From: Rutstroemia sp. NJR-2017a BVV2
Taxonomy: Eukaryota; Ascomycota; Leotiomycetes; Helotiales; Rutstroemiaceae
Direction of reading: 5' to 3'
DNA: 64,000 nucleotides
Assembly: GCA_002946415.1 (NCBI GenBank)
Contig: NJPS01000024.1
Coordinates: 310,001 to 374,000, forward strand
Positions 30,898 to 42,748 of the stretch are shown piece by piece. Numbering within the stretch: the stretch's first letter is position 1; every line of letters starts with the position of its first letter. The notes under the pieces were generated by a model. It was given only the letters and a program-made list of their open reading frames with translations. It was not told where the DNA came from and made no database searches. The position numbers and the translations under genes were made by a program.

Positions 30898-32859
30898 TCA
30901 TGCCATACTCTCCCATTCAACATATCTCTCAGATCCCGTGTGATTTGAGGCCAGAATATCATCGAAATCTTCCTGTGACGATCCTGGAATAAGCCTCAGA
31001 GGCCACTTCTCAATCAGGGTATTATTTTTCTTGATCCTTAATCCTGTTGCCTCACTGAGCTGCTCCAAGGAACACTCCTTCATGAATCGATCGAACAGCA
31101 TATCATAATCCCTGAAGAAGGCCAAAGCGTTAACGAATTTGACGGTATCGGCGTTGCCGGGAGTCCTATTTGTAAGACTATCCCGGCTTATAGGCATGTA
31201 TTTCATCACTTGCTGCGATTCTACTGGCATGAACATGAGTTCATCCCTAGTAGTTAAACATTCACGTGCGGCGTTGAGGAATAAACCAAGAATAGTAGCA
31301 TGAGGATTCTGAGACTTGCGTTTGAGAAGAGGAGAGAAAGTTTTGAGGAGCTTCTCGGGGCCAAGATAACCACGGTCTCCGATGTTTGAGACCTATGTCG
31401 AGTCAGTCTAAATTCAATTACAGGAAAGTGCAGACTAGAATGAATAGGAGTGTACCTCAATCCGATCGAAGTAATGGTGGCTTATGCCGCGCATCGCCAT
31501 GGTGTGCGGTAGATCCATGACATTGAGCTCGAAGAATTGAAAGCGAATGTGAAGGTGCTTAACGCGGCGACAGAATGACTGGATCAATCCTTTCAAGTAG
31601 TAGTAAAGACTACCATTGATGTCATTTCGAGCTAGCCGGGGCACAGATGTAAATTCTTTGACCGACCATCCCTCGATAGGATCCGCTGAATCCATCATTG
31701 GCCAAAAGTTAACGTTCTGGAAGAAGGTGCTGTGCAGAAACAGTTAATTTGAGGGCCTTACAAAGAGGAACGTGTGCCACTTACGGATTTGGTACGTTGA
31801 ACTCCTTGCGAGATTGGCCAAATGGGAGTAGGATACCGTCTGTTCTAAATTTTTTAGCGCAGACGCGCCACGCCGGTGGACGATTAAAGAATGCTCGATC
31901 GATGTAATCTTTCCTGGAGGGAGCCAGTGTAGTTTTCATCATCAATGCTTGAGCTTTAGTCTTTGAAAGACCATCAGGAACCTTCAAGTACGAAGGCAGC
32001 CGATCCCATGATTTTTTGGACAACACTAAACTCAGAGTCTGAGTCCCAAAAGTCCAGGTTTTGGATTGTATAGAATCTTCCGGCCGGCTTCGAATCTTGC
32101 TGCAGACATCCTCGAATAGTGGAAGTACCCGGTCGTGGAGATTTTCTATGGTACTCTCGGTGATGAACGCTGAGTACCAGACATGCAGCATCATGTCCGC
32201 AGCTTCTATGGGATCGAAAATTAGAGCGATGAGAAGTAGAATGATATTCCGTGCCACTATATCAAAATCCCTGTCGTTGATCACAACCTCGCATCTACCA
32301 TTATACGTGTCGGGAAGACTGACTAGAGTCTTAATAATATTTCGGATATCCCCCGATGCTTCAAAGATAGTCAGCTCAGCTTCAGTATCGGAACAGCTTG
32401 TCGCACTAACCAGCAAACAGGAAATGAAGTTCTTCTGGGATATTCAATCCCTCATTCTTTGAATACTTAACAACATCGATAGCCGGGACGTTTCCCCAAA
32501 GATACTTCATCATGCCATACCTTTCAGAGGGGGTGCTCGAGGACTCGGGTGTGCTGTTCTGGTCGATGAAGGCAGGCGTTCGTTTCTCGATGTCATACTG
32601 GGGTCTCCATGTCGTCTTCATCAGAGGGGACTTGCAATCATTTTTGTGTATCGGCCAGTGCGCTCCTTGGCATGCGTTGCTACAATACTTCGGATAGCTG
32701 TCAGCTAAATGCCATTGCCTTCTGTGGCTCAAAACCGACCTGAACCAAGAAACAACCATTGCACACTTTTGAAGCGTGTTGTTTGCATAATGTTGGATTA
32801 CCATCGATGATTTGTTCGGTATTGGCGCAAGTGAACTGCTCTCGCGATGGTTCACTCAT
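30898..32859 (-). CDS. MYND-finger protein with DUF4470 domain
   Basis: Five exons: 32859-32740, 32687-32411, 32358-31785, 31729-31456, 31392-30898; 579 residues. An N-terminal MYND-type zinc finger spans about residues 11-58 (FTCANTE, CNGCFLVQ spliced to YCSNACQGAHWPIHKNDC). From about residue 85 comes the fungal DUF4470 domain: WGNVPAIDVVKYSKNEGL, ELHFLFAASGDIRNIIKTL, VVINDRDFDIVARNIILLL. The rest is a long helical region ending GSERYVEWESMA. MYND fingers bind proline-rich partners; DUF4470 proteins are expanded in fungi and of unknown function. Every splice junction restores the frame, which supports the model. Its start is about 560 bp from the divergent RBR gene. Confidence 0.85.
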
Positions 32860-33418
32860 ATTGCTGAATCCACTGGCGTCTAAAATAGAGATATCAGGGG
32901 CGGACGGTGGAATCGTGGTTGAAAATTATCTCAATGTCTTGGAAGATGTGAGTTGAACTCATTTATTATTCTACTAATTGGGTGGGAACTGAGCCGCTCT
33001 GCTACAGAAAGGGCCGGTTACGGAAGTTTAATGCGGCACAGAAAAGTAATAAAAAGTACCGCAGATAAGAAATGATTCTATCCTTTCGTCCCATATTCAC
33101 AGAAGACTTCAGACTGAGCAAATTATAGAGCAAACAATTAACAAGAAAACCAGCCAATAGCGAACAGAAACCATGAAAACAGCAGTTGCATGTACGTGAA
33201 GCAAACGAATGCGGGAGTGAACGTATCTTCAATCTGATTCAGGCCAATGAGAAGATCCGCGTGATGGTTACACTGCGGCGTAGCGCAACCATTATGCACT
33301 TCCAAACATCTCAGCCTTTTGGAAAGCGAACAGAAATCACAAGAGCAACAAATCACTCTTGCGATTTTGCGACCTAGCTTGATTGCTGTCGTTACTGTTT
33401 TGTGCAGGGACAGCAAAT
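32860..33418. other. Divergent promoter MYND gene / RBR ligase gene
   Basis: About 560 bp between two divergent genes. Only shadow ORFs; presumed bidirectional promoter. Confidence 0.4.
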
Positions 33419-36028
33419 ATGCCTTCTTGCAGGTTCTTCGCTACCCCCGCGGGCTGTATGAGGGGCGATACGTGCCACTTCAGTCATGAAAAAACAACCA
33501 ACACCTCGGCAACTGTGAATGCTACTACGGCGACCGGTAACCTGCATGGGAATCTCAATTTACCAAAACATGCGCCCTCGGCTCCTCCTTGTTTCTTCTT
33601 CTCTAAAGGAAACTGCCGAAATGGGGCTTCTTGTGTCTTCAGTCATGCGGCCGAGCATGTTTCATCTGCAAACACAGACTCTTCCTTAAAGCCTTGCATT
33701 TACTTCCAGGCTGGACGTTGTCAATTTGGAGCTACATGTAAATTCCAACACTTGGTTGATAATGGTGCAGCTCCGACGGAAGCCGGAACACAGAAGGTAC
33801 GAATTAAATTTATCTGATCACGAGGAATTTGACTGATCATCATTCAGGATGACGCGGTATTGGATTCATATTGTCGAGAGCTGCTGGGAGCTACAGCAAA
33901 ATTCACAGCTGGCGGTCAAGTCTCGAAGGTGTCTCTTCCATCCGACTTTTCTTCCGTTAGGATAACTGGTCTACCGCTGGATGCTTCGCCCAAATCTGTC
34001 GCAGAATTGATCACAGAAATTGGAGTGAACATCCTTGACACATGCGTCAGAATCGCTTCTCCCAACGGCGATTCTAAGACCCTAGCAGCAGACATCCGAG
34101 TCGAAGATCCTCTCTTCGCGACTTCGCTTTGCCATAATTTGGAATCATTAGGAGGAAAACGAGCCCTGTTTCTGAGTCGCCATGGAGTACCTCATCTGTC
34201 GGTTATTCCAACAACTTCAGCAGCACTGGGTGGAGTCAGTTCGCACAGCATCGATTGCCGGAAAGTCATCTGCTCATGGCACAAGTCAGCTCGTCTTGCC
34301 TGGGTTAACTTTCGTAGGGATGAAAGAGCGATGACGGAATTTTGCGACCGTTCGTTCCTAGTAAATGGAAGAACGATCAAAGGAGAACCAAAGGTCAGCT
34401 ACAATAGCTACACAGCATTACTGAAAGATCTCCCTGGCCAAACTACAAAGAGAGACTTGAGTAGTGCCATGAGAATCTCAACAGACCAAATCGAGCTCGG
34501 TACCCCAAGCTACACAGCAACTGATGAGGACACTATTACAGCCGTGAATTCTTTGATGTCGAAATATGGTCCTATCGCGCTCTGGGATGCCAGCACAACT
34601 CCTAGTGCAAAGAGAATCAAAGTCAAAGTCCGCTTTCAGTATGAAGTCGACGCCAGAGAGGCAGTCAAGCAATTGGACAAGAAGAACTTGCCAATCCTCA
34701 GCAAAGGAAAGCTGTCGGTACAGCTCATGATCTCAGCCAAGTTTAAGATTACCACTGATATATTCGACATTGTGAGACCTCAAATCATGTCAGCGAACAA
34801 ACTATGGGCTCAGAACCACGTTCATCTGAGCGAATATCGTAACACTGACATAGCTCAAAGATTCACTACCCTTAGACTTGAGGGAGAAAGCGGAGAGGAA
34901 GTCGCTTCTGCTAAGAATGCTTTGGAGAATATAATCAAAGGCACGGTAGCTGAAGATACTAGCGGACTTATCTGGAGTGAATCGTTCAGGAATCGCAGCG
35001 GACAACACAAATTAAAGTCTATTGAAGAGGCTACTAAAGTCGTCATTGTCTGCGATAAAGTAGCGTCACGGCTTCGCGTGTATGGTTCACCTGAGAAGGT
35101 TGAAGAAGCTCAGCGATTGATTGCTGACTTGGCTAAAGCTGAATCTTCAACAGTTCATGTAATCAAGCTTGAAGTTAATGAATTCTGGCGGGCGAAACAT
35201 GGTGCATTCCAGCGCATCGTGTCTGCACTGGGAAGACTCGTTGCTTCAATCGATATCATCTCCACGACGAAAAGAATACTTATCACGGGATCTACGGAGC
35301 AGTATGAGAAAGCACTGGCAATCATGGATGGAGCTCAAATCGATGGTTCTGACGCACCTATAGAGGAATCGGTGGTCGATCAAGACTGTACGATCTGCTG
35401 GACTCCTGCCGAAAAGCCAATTCGAACTAAATGCAATCACCTCTACTGCCTCGAATGTTTCGAAAGTATGTGTTCTTCTGCCTCAACATCCAACAATGAG
35501 TTTTCGATTTGCTGCCAAGGAGACGCGGGTAACTGCAGCAAATCTTTCCCGTTGGAAGAACTTCAAGATCACTTGTCGTCGAACACATTCGAAGATATGC
35601 TTGCGGCGTCATTAAAATCGTATATACGACGTCGTCCACAAGAGTTCGCCTATTGCCCGAATCCAAACTGTGATCAAATCTACCGCTTGGGTGGTGCCAC
35701 CACAAATACTCGTACGTGCCCGAAATGTCTGCTGCAAATGTGCATTGCATGTAAATCTGCTCACGCAGGAATGACGTGCGCGGAATACAAGTACGCGTCT
35801 TCTGCAGAAGGCCAGGCATTCGAGAAGTTCAAGAAAGAGAAGGGTTTTAAAGATTGTCCGAGATGCAAGACAACGATGGAGAAGACTGAGGGGTGTAATC
35901 ATATGACGTGCTCGGGATGTGGTACGCATATTTGCTGGGCTTGTTTGGCCAATTTTGATGTTGCGCAGGAGTGTTACGATCATATGAATAAAGTGCATGG
36001 TGGTATTGGATTAGGTGAAGGGTGGTAG
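33419..36028 (+). CDS. CCCH zinc-finger plus RBR-type E3 ubiquitin ligase
   Basis: Exons 33419-33796 and 33848-36028; 852 residues. The N-terminus has three CCCH fingers: CRFFATPAGCMRGDTCHFSH, CFFFSKGNCRNGASCVFSH and CIYFQAGRCQFGATCKFQH. The middle (about 150-630) has RRM/KH-like RNA-binding-type stretches such as FSSVRITGLPLDASPKSVAE. The C-terminus is an RBR module: RING1 from about 637 (DCTICWTP...CNHLYCLECF), IBR about 715-780 (YCPNPNCDQIYRLGG, CPKCLLQMCIACK) and RING2 (DCPRCKTTMEKTEGCNHMTC) with the presumed catalytic Cys809 in EGCNHMTC. RBR ligases pass ubiquitin through that Cys. RNA-binding fingers joined to an RBR suggest ubiquitination linked to mRNA or ribosomes (inferred). Confidence 0.92.
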
Positions 36029-36505
36029 ATCGTGATCCTTTTGCGCGTCTTTTTGGCAGGTTTGATGATTTGGTTGGTTAGCATCCATGGTAAATAAAAC
36101 CATTGCCGAAATTACACGATGGAATAGGAAGAAAAGCAGGATAAGCAGGTGGATCTATAGGAACTAAGTGACTCTATCGGCCCTAGAGCGATCTAAGGAT
36201 AACAAACAGATTCAAATTATCTACGGCTTCGGCTGCTAGGTACTAGGTGCGGTACCATTTACATCTTGTATGCTCCATGAGAGGAGTCATAGTTTAGTTT
36301 CAAACGCGTTTATTGAGTTGGCACTAATGCCTCGATGCTTCAAAGACCTGTACTGCGTGTGTAATAAAAGATAGCATGTTCGATACATTGCTCGAGTAGC
36401 CATCCTCATATTGATAAAATGGTCAACCAGTGGGTATTCACAATACAGATCTTGAGGCACGGATAAATCTTAAGAACGCAACGGCTTTCTATCTATTACT
36501 CTTAA
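36029..36505. other. 3' intergenic between convergent genes
   Basis: About 480 bp between the stop codons of the RBR gene and the aldolase gene. I see nothing coding in it. Confidence 0.4.
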
Positions 36506-37510
36506 CTAACTAGTCTGAGAAGATAAAATCTTTGTCTCTCTTGCATTTGCCTCCGTCATTGTATTTCTAATTCCGTCTTTTATGGCAGCGCTAGGCTCCA
36601 AATAAGGTCTCCTCGGTCTAAGAAACTCCACAGCATTTTCTATACCAGCTCTTGGTGCAGTGAACACAGCAGCAGCATACTTCGTGTTGGCTATTCCTGC
36701 TTTTGTCGCAGATTCAGCCAACGCAATAACATTCTGCAAATCCTTTGCCTCCTCATACTTCCCCTCCATCCAAAGATTATAAACCGCCGCCACAGCATTC
36801 GGAAAAATATTAGCAAACGCTGCAATGCATCCCGCACTCCCAGCTGCAAGTCCCCCAATCAAAAAGTCCGACTGTCCACCAAACACCGTGAAGCGCTCAA
36901 CCGGGAATGTGGCCGATAACCGCTGGATCTTTGCCACCGACCCACACGTCAACTTGACACCTACGACCTTGGGATCCTGGGCGATCTCCGTAATGATGGT
37001 AGAGTCGAGATCTAGCCCATTGCAGACAGCCGGGAAGTTGTAGATGACTATAGGCAATGCCGATTTCTCGGCAACCTGTGCGTAGAACGCCTTCACCACC
37101 TCGGGGGTCGTCTGTTTACCAAAATAGGCGCAAGGTAGGACGAGAGCGAAATTAGCTCCAGCTTCGTGCGCATCAGAGATATATTCGAGGACTTGGCTGG
37201 TGGAATGCCCGCTGACGCCTGCGATGATCGGAGTTTCGCTCGGCACTGATTTTCGGGCCAGTAGCAGGAGCTCTTTACGCTCGGCGCGGCTGAGCAGAAA
37301 GGTTTCCGCGTTGGTGCCGAGGATCACTAGCCCTTTCAGCTTGGTACTTGCCAGGTATGCAAAGTATTTGGCTTGTTTTTCCGGGCAGAGTTGATCGGTT
37401 TCTGGATCGAAGAAAGTCACTGCCGGAACGTAACAGCCGGGTTCAGGCACAGGATACGTGTGCTGGAGTTTCGCTTGGCGAGCATCCGTAGGGGGGCGTT
37501 GTGAGTTCAT
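36506..37510 (-). CDS. DapA-family aldolase (dihydrodipicolinate synthase-like)
   Basis: Intronless, 334 residues. Class I aldolase TIM barrel of the DHDPS/NAL family: YVPAVTFFDPETDQL, LVILGTNAETFLLSRAERKE (the GTTGE position), PIIAGVSGHSTSQVLEYISD, Tyr157 in PIVIYNFPAVCNG and the Schiff-base Lys186 in VVGVKLTCGS, then GGQSDFLIGGLAAGSAGCIA. Fungal members include 2-keto-3-deoxy-L-galactonate aldolase (LGA1/GaaC) of D-galacturonate catabolism and 4-hydroxy-2-oxoglutarate aldolase. With pectin genes 20 kb away the LGA1 role is attractive, but the motifs alone do not decide. There is no targeting signal, so it is probably cytosolic. Confidence 0.82.
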   Translation of the reverse strand: MNSQRPPTDARQAKLQHTYPVPEPGCYVPAVTFFDPETDQLCPEKQAKYFAYLASTKLKGLVILGTNAETFLLSRAERKELLLLARKSVPSETPIIAGVSGHSTSQVLEYISDAHEAGANFALVLPCAYFGKQTTPEVVKAFYAQVAEKSALPIVIYNFPAVCNGLDLDSTIITEIAQDPKVVGVKLTCGSVAKIQRLSATFPVERFTVFGGQSDFLIGGLAAGSAGCIAAFANIFPNAVAAVYNLWMEGKYEEAKDLQNVIALAESATKAGIANTKYAAAVFTAPRAGIENAVEFLRPRRPYLEPSAAIKDGIRNTMTEANARETKILSSQTS

Positions 37511-39054
37511 GTCTATTGGTGTGCGGTTGGTTTCTCGGCATGCGATGAGCTATTCAGTTCGACTTTATAGATGAGGTTGAAGCATCGTGTGAGGGTCAGC
37601 CGTGAAATTGAAGGTGGCGGGGTAATCGGCATGTATTTCCGTACCCCGCTCGCCGAAAGTGGGATCTTATTGATAATACGAGACCATGAAAAAACTGGTC
37701 GTCTACAAAAGGAATATGCAATGAGAAGGCCTTGACAGTTTAAGAATTCTTCTAAATAGTATATTAAGAGTCCGCGTGCTGGTAGCAACTACAAATCTTT
37801 ATGTGGCAATACCCGAAGGTGTATGTATATATCATGAATCATTTGCACTCTTTCACTGATTTCCACTCTATCAATCATTTGCAATCTTCCACTCGTTTGC
37901 ACTTTTTCAATCATTTGCATCGTCTTTCAGGGATTAAGTATCTACCCCAAGGCCAAGCACTCGTACGCACGCAGACTGAAGTTATTGCGAAGCTATGAAC
38001 TGTTAGACTCACCTATTGGTGAAGTACGTATGGTTTCCATTGTTGTCTGAGATGCAGCTTTGTACACCACCACTAGCTAATACTGTACAACGTATGAGAA
38101 GCCATTCCCCGTAGTGATAGCTTCCAAAACTCCGCTGCCATTTAAGGTTGACAGAAGTATCTACGAATCTATAGTATCATATTCTGCGTCCAAATTAGTC
38201 TTGATTTCGCAATCTTTCAAAAAGAACCTCATATTTTATATATGCCAAAGGAGTGGAATCTTCTTATCAACCTTATCGTCACTAGCCGAAAGCTCACTCA
38301 TATCAATTAAGGTGCCATATCAGTGTAACTATTTCATGCCTCCACAATTATCTTCTACAATCAAACGGGGCGCGTAGGATTCAAACTGCATGCAGAATCT
38401 GTCCTCGCAATGGCTGTCTCCTGTGACTTTGAGCGCATAATGCCATCATCAGCCACATCCGCAGCCACATGATTGCAGCATAATTTAGGCTTGATTCTAC
38501 TCGCGATGCAACTCCTATATGGCTCATGTGTTCTGCATTACCCCCTTCATTCAAGGAAATCAGTTCGAAACCATTATCAGGCGACCCTGGCGCGGCGGTT
38601 GAGTCCAAGGGCATCAAAATCCATTTTCGTGGCAGTGGCTCCAACGGTCCAACCATTAGGATTTAACACAACTAGCTAGATACGTTCATCTTATCTCCCA
38701 GTTTCAAATGGTTATTCACAAGTGTCTTTGAAACTCATTGTGAAAAGAAGCCTACAAAAAATAGAAACACGAGAAGGAATAGAACAGAACAAATAAGTTT
38801 AATTATTCTGCTAGACTTCTAGATAGATTGACACTAAACGCCGTTAGATTGTAGCTACCTCGAATGAGTCCCGCTTTTTAAACTGAAGGCCGCATCTATC
38901 GTGTATTTCATTTATTCAATGTATTAATAAAGCTTTTGCCCCGAACAACCATTGCTGGTGTCGATACCTGCCGAATCTATCTCTCCTACTCCAAGCGCCA
39001 TTCTTATCCCGGATCCCTTTAAAAACGCTAAGCAAATAAAAATACCCAACACGA
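37511..39054. other. Intergenic with one minisatellite
   Basis: About 1.5 kb, AT-rich. Contains the 36-bp tandem repeat at 37837-37922. ORFs at 37801-37998 and 38114-38377 are repeat-derived or lack an ATG. No supported gene. Confidence 0.45.
37837..37922 (+). repeat. 36-bp minisatellite, about 2.4 copies
   Basis: Units start with aatcatttgca at 37837, 37873 and 37909, exactly 36 bp apart. Each unit itself looks like two diverged 18-bp halves (tttgcactctttcact and similar). It lies upstream of the DapA-family gene. Confidence 0.75.
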
Positions 39055-40203
39055 TTAAGAATCGTCTTCTTCATCTTCATCTTCGTCTTCATCATCATCC
39101 ATCTCCATCTCCTCTTCCTCGCTCTCCTCTTCTCCCTCCCCCGTCTCATCCCCCTCCCCCTCATCCATCCCCTCCTCCTCCTCATCCTCCAACCCCATCC
39201 TCCCCCACTGACTCACCGCATGCAACTCCGCCGGCCACCTATTCCTCAACCTCCTCGCAATCCTTTCCTCCCTACTTGCCCTCGCCTCCCACAACCCTGT
39301 GACATCGTCCCTATCCAGATTCGTTCTCGGCTTAATACACCACATATCCGGAGTATATTTCTTCATCCCCAGCACCAAGACTTCCACCAAGGGAATATAC
39401 CACTCATCTTTCCCTTTCCCATTACCCCTATCTTTCTCATCCCCTTCACTCCCATACCCCTCATCATCTATTAAGTTCCCCATTTCCTTATCCACCCACC
39501 CCTCCCACGCCTCCTCCACCCCCACCTCAATCTCCAACGGCTTCATCCCCAACAACTGACTCATCGGCACATTAAGCGGCTCATAATACACCACCCTCGT
39601 ATCCGGCATCCCCATCCACTGATCATACGGCTCCACCAACAACGTGACAGACCTCAATTCCGGGAGCCGTCTCAACCACGGCATCAACCATCTTCCCTCT
39701 TCCGGCTCCAGATACAGCCCTCGTGCTAACCAAACATTAAGCGGCAGCGCAATATGCCTCACCACTCGCATAAACCCGTCATTTACCCAATTTTCCGGAA
39801 TCCCATTCTTCCCCTCCCCCTCCCCCCTCCCCAAAAACTCCCCCAAAACCCCATTCGTCCACGCCGCGCTCGGCGGCAAGTACACGGTATCGACCCTCGG
39901 ATCCCAATAAAAATTCCTCCCATCAGCATCCAGCGCCGGGCCAAGCCCCAATCTGTAGATACTGAGCCCCACGCTCCGAGACTCGGCGCATACGTGCATG
40001 ATGGATGGGATCGGGGCGAAGGGACCGAGCAGCTCGGCGTGTGCGGAGGAGTAGGCGTCGATTTTTACTTTGAGGGTGCGCGGGGAGGGGAGGGCGTGGC
40101 TCCAGATCTGGAGTCGGAGTTCGGCGGGGAGGAGGGGGAAGAGAGGGAAGGTGGTGGGGGTGTGGAGAGGGGGAGGGGCGGGTTGTGCGGCGGGGAGATC
40201 CAT
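39055..40203 (-). CDS. 2EXR-domain protein with acidic tail
   Basis: Intronless, 382 residues. After a Pro-rich start comes the 2EXR signature FPLFPLLPAELRLQIWSHAL, followed by PSIMHVCAESRSVGLSIYRL and a region ARGLYLEPEEGRWLMPWLRR with ELRSVTLLVEP. The last 45 residues are nearly all Asp/Glu (coded by a gat/gaa/gag tract), so length there may be polymorphic. 2EXR proteins are a large fungal F-box-like family of unknown function, often numerous in plant-associated species. The acidic tail suggests a nuclear or chaperone-like context, which is inference. Confidence 0.8.
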   Translation of the reverse strand: MDLPAAQPAPPPLHTPTTFPLFPLLPAELRLQIWSHALPSPRTLKVKIDAYSSAHAELLGPFAPIPSIMHVCAESRSVGLSIYRLGLGPALDADGRNFYWDPRVDTVYLPPSAAWTNGVLGEFLGRGEGEGKNGIPENWVNDGFMRVVRHIALPLNVWLARGLYLEPEEGRWLMPWLRRLPELRSVTLLVEPYDQWMGMPDTRVVYYEPLNVPMSQLLGMKPLEIEVGVEEAWEGWVDKEMGNLIDDEGYGSEGDEKDRGNGKGKDEWYIPLVEVLVLGMKKYTPDMWCIKPRTNLDRDDVTGLWEARASREERIARRLRNRWPAELHAVSQWGRMGLEDEEEEGMDEGEGDETGEGEEESEEEEMEMDDDEDEDEDEEDDS

Positions 40204-41374
40204 CTTGTGTGTGGGATGTGTGAGCTATAGTTCTGGTTTCGATTCGATTCGATTAGTTCTGCAGTGAGAATTCTGCACCGAAAGTAATATCCGCTCTAAT
40301 CTGATCTGATCTAATCAAAATAACAACTCCCCTCCCTCCCCGCGAACCATCGATACTTTTACATCTCCCCATCGTGGCTCATACGCAGCATCCCCAACTC
40401 ACATCTCCAACCACCCGCGCGCCTGTCGCGGCCGGCCACCAATCTTCGCGGTCGGGTTCGCTGCGGTCTCTTACCTAAGACCCTTCACTAAACTACCTCA
40501 CGCAGCAGCCCGACCGGGATGCTAACCCAAGGCCGGAATGCTAACCCGAGGCACATGACAATACACGCAACCCCACCAAAAAAACCCTCAGCGTCACGGG
40601 TCGCGACCCCCGATGCTATTTTCGTCCTGGGGAGTATAAGGTTGACTGGGGGAGGGAGGTCTGGAAAGGGGCTGCGGTGGATAAAGTTTAAGATATACGC
40701 AGATATAGTTTAAGATGCACACTGATATACACGCGGATTGCGGGTCGGTCGGGGGGGAGGTGAGTGTGAAACGGGGGACCTAGGGGAAGAGGGGGTGAGG
40801 TATAGGGTTTGGTAGTTGCCTGGTGTGGTCTGGATTGAGGCTTTTTGAGTGGGTAAGAGAAGAGAAGAGATTGGGAGATCCGGGTTGGTGAGATAAGGAA
40901 GAATATAGTAGGGAAGTTTGAGAGTAGGAAAGGTCAAAGGTTCATGTCTTGAGTAACAGGCACGCTAGCATCTAGTAGTAGGGCAGACATCTTAGTTCAA
41001 AGTAGACCGACTAAAACTAACCTTCTTGTAAAAACAAAACGCATCTTGATATCTTATTCCAGCTTCTAGAAAACCTAGAGCTCACCTCGTTAAAGATGTT
41101 GGTTGGCGTTGGTAGAGACGAGGACGTGGAGGATTAGACGATAGACGTTGGAGCAATACGGACACCGACATCTTCCAAAGCCGCATAATCATCTATCACG
41201 AACATGATACTAGTGAACGTACGAAAACTTGACGTCCTATATGTTTTAATAATTATACTCAAATATTTTCAATTGCTTATCAGCGTATATAATCGAAACC
41301 CTACTTCTTCTCACCATCTAATATGTGTACAATGACCCCCCCTCTTACCCAGTTCCACCTCATCAATTAACTAC
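40204..41374. other. Intergenic, no supported gene
   Basis: About 1.17 kb upstream of the 2EXR gene and downstream of the ArfGAP gene. The part around 40310-40350 is C-rich; gattcgattcgatt and tctgatctgatct microrepeats occur near 40240-40315. No gene seen. Confidence 0.4.
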
Positions 41375-42748
41375 CTACCAGCTATTATCCCAATCATCTT
41401 CTTTCTTTCCCGCTCCACCCATTCCACTTCCACTCCCACTGCCCCCCGCCTTCTTCACAGCCGATGTCCCAATTGCTGAATTCTTCTTTGGCGCGGCACC
41501 GCCAAAACTACCCCAAAAATCATTCTTACCCTCCTCACCGGGCGCATTCTTCTGCTCCCCTCCATTACCTTCCACAAATCGATTAAATCCATCTGCAGCC
41601 GTCTTTGCGCCAGCTTGTGCGTTCTTAGCGACTTGCGCAGCAGCGAGTCGAGCTTGAGCCGCAACGTCTGATTCAGCGATCTGTGAAATAGAGTGTTAGT
41701 GAGTTGTTAAACATGTAGGGTCGCATTGCGGGAACAGGCATAATTGTAAAGAAATTCGCCTACCTTGGCCGCGGTGGGCTGTATATAACCTTCATTAACC
41801 GTCTTCGCCGTCTTCCCGACCGTTGTTGTAAACCATCCGAATCCTTTCGTCAACGCAGCCACTGGATCCTTTTGCAAATCCTCGAAGCCTGGTAACTTTG
41901 GTTCGGTATTCTCTTTCTGAACTGGCTGACTTCCAAAACCCGAGTATTTTCCTCCCTGAGATGGTGGTAAATGATCAGGTCTTTCCGCATTGACTGCTCC
42001 CATTTTGGCAAAGTATTTATCATCTACCACAATTTTTCCGTTCGAAGGACTTGAAGCGCGTGCGCCGAGAGGAGTTTGAGATCTAGAGTTGCTGGAACTA
42101 GTATTGGAAATGGATGTTACGTTGTTGGCAGGTTTCGATACCGGCGCTTTCGGGACTGGAACATATTCTCGTTTCTCGACCTTAGCAGTGAGTCGTTCCT
42201 TGTATTCTTCTCCTACTTCGCCTGAATATCTCTCCGCTATTGTTGCGTCGTCCCATCTGCCCGCCGATTAGCTTTGCGCACTCCAGCGGATCATGAGCCC
42301 TTTCGCCAGGCGTAATGAACGACAGAGAGTCCACCTACGTAATGCCACTCATAACATTGCGCTCATCCTCATTGAAGAACTTCTTCCACGTATTATTCCC
42401 ACCTTCCCGCATCCGCTCAATCTCCTGCGCCTTGAAAGCATCCATCGTAATACTCCTCACAAAACTGATATGCACTCCCAGTCCGCGATGAACACCGGCA
42501 CACGTTAAACATATAAAAACACCAAACTTGGGCGACGCCCATTGAGGTGAAGGCGCGCCACAATCCGCGCATCGATCGTTTCCGTTTGTTTTAGAGATAT
42601 CTAGGAGCTGAAGTCTCTCTCGTCAGAACAATTCCGGTCGCACAATGTAGGGCCATTATCGGCAGATGAGTATGGGATCAAGATCTGGAGAGGAAGTTAC
42701 CTTTGATCTCGTCTCCGGATCAACTTCCCACATAGCCTTGGCCGCCAT
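41375..42748 (-). CDS. GCS1: ARF GTPase-activating protein (Gcs1/ArfGAP1-like)
   Basis: Exons 42748-42701, 42607-42339, 42256-41764, 41680-41375; 371 residues. [16 protein letters not shown] starts the protein. The ArfGAP zinc finger (C-x2-C-x16-C-x2-C) is [19 protein letters not shown] ... [20 protein letters not shown], with the catalytic Arg in [22 protein letters not shown] leads by a split Thr codon into [20 protein letters not shown]. The C-terminal half has [20 protein letters not shown], an amphipathic ALPS-like helix for curved membranes, and ends in Gly/Lys plus DDWDNSW. It turns off Arf1 on Golgi/COPI vesicles. Paralogue choice (Gcs1 rather than Glo3) rests on the ALPS-like stretch. 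Confidence 0.92.

Noticed and set aside
37801..37998. 65-codon ORF with NHLH repeats
   Set aside because: The apparent peptide repeat only reflects the 36-bp minisatellite.
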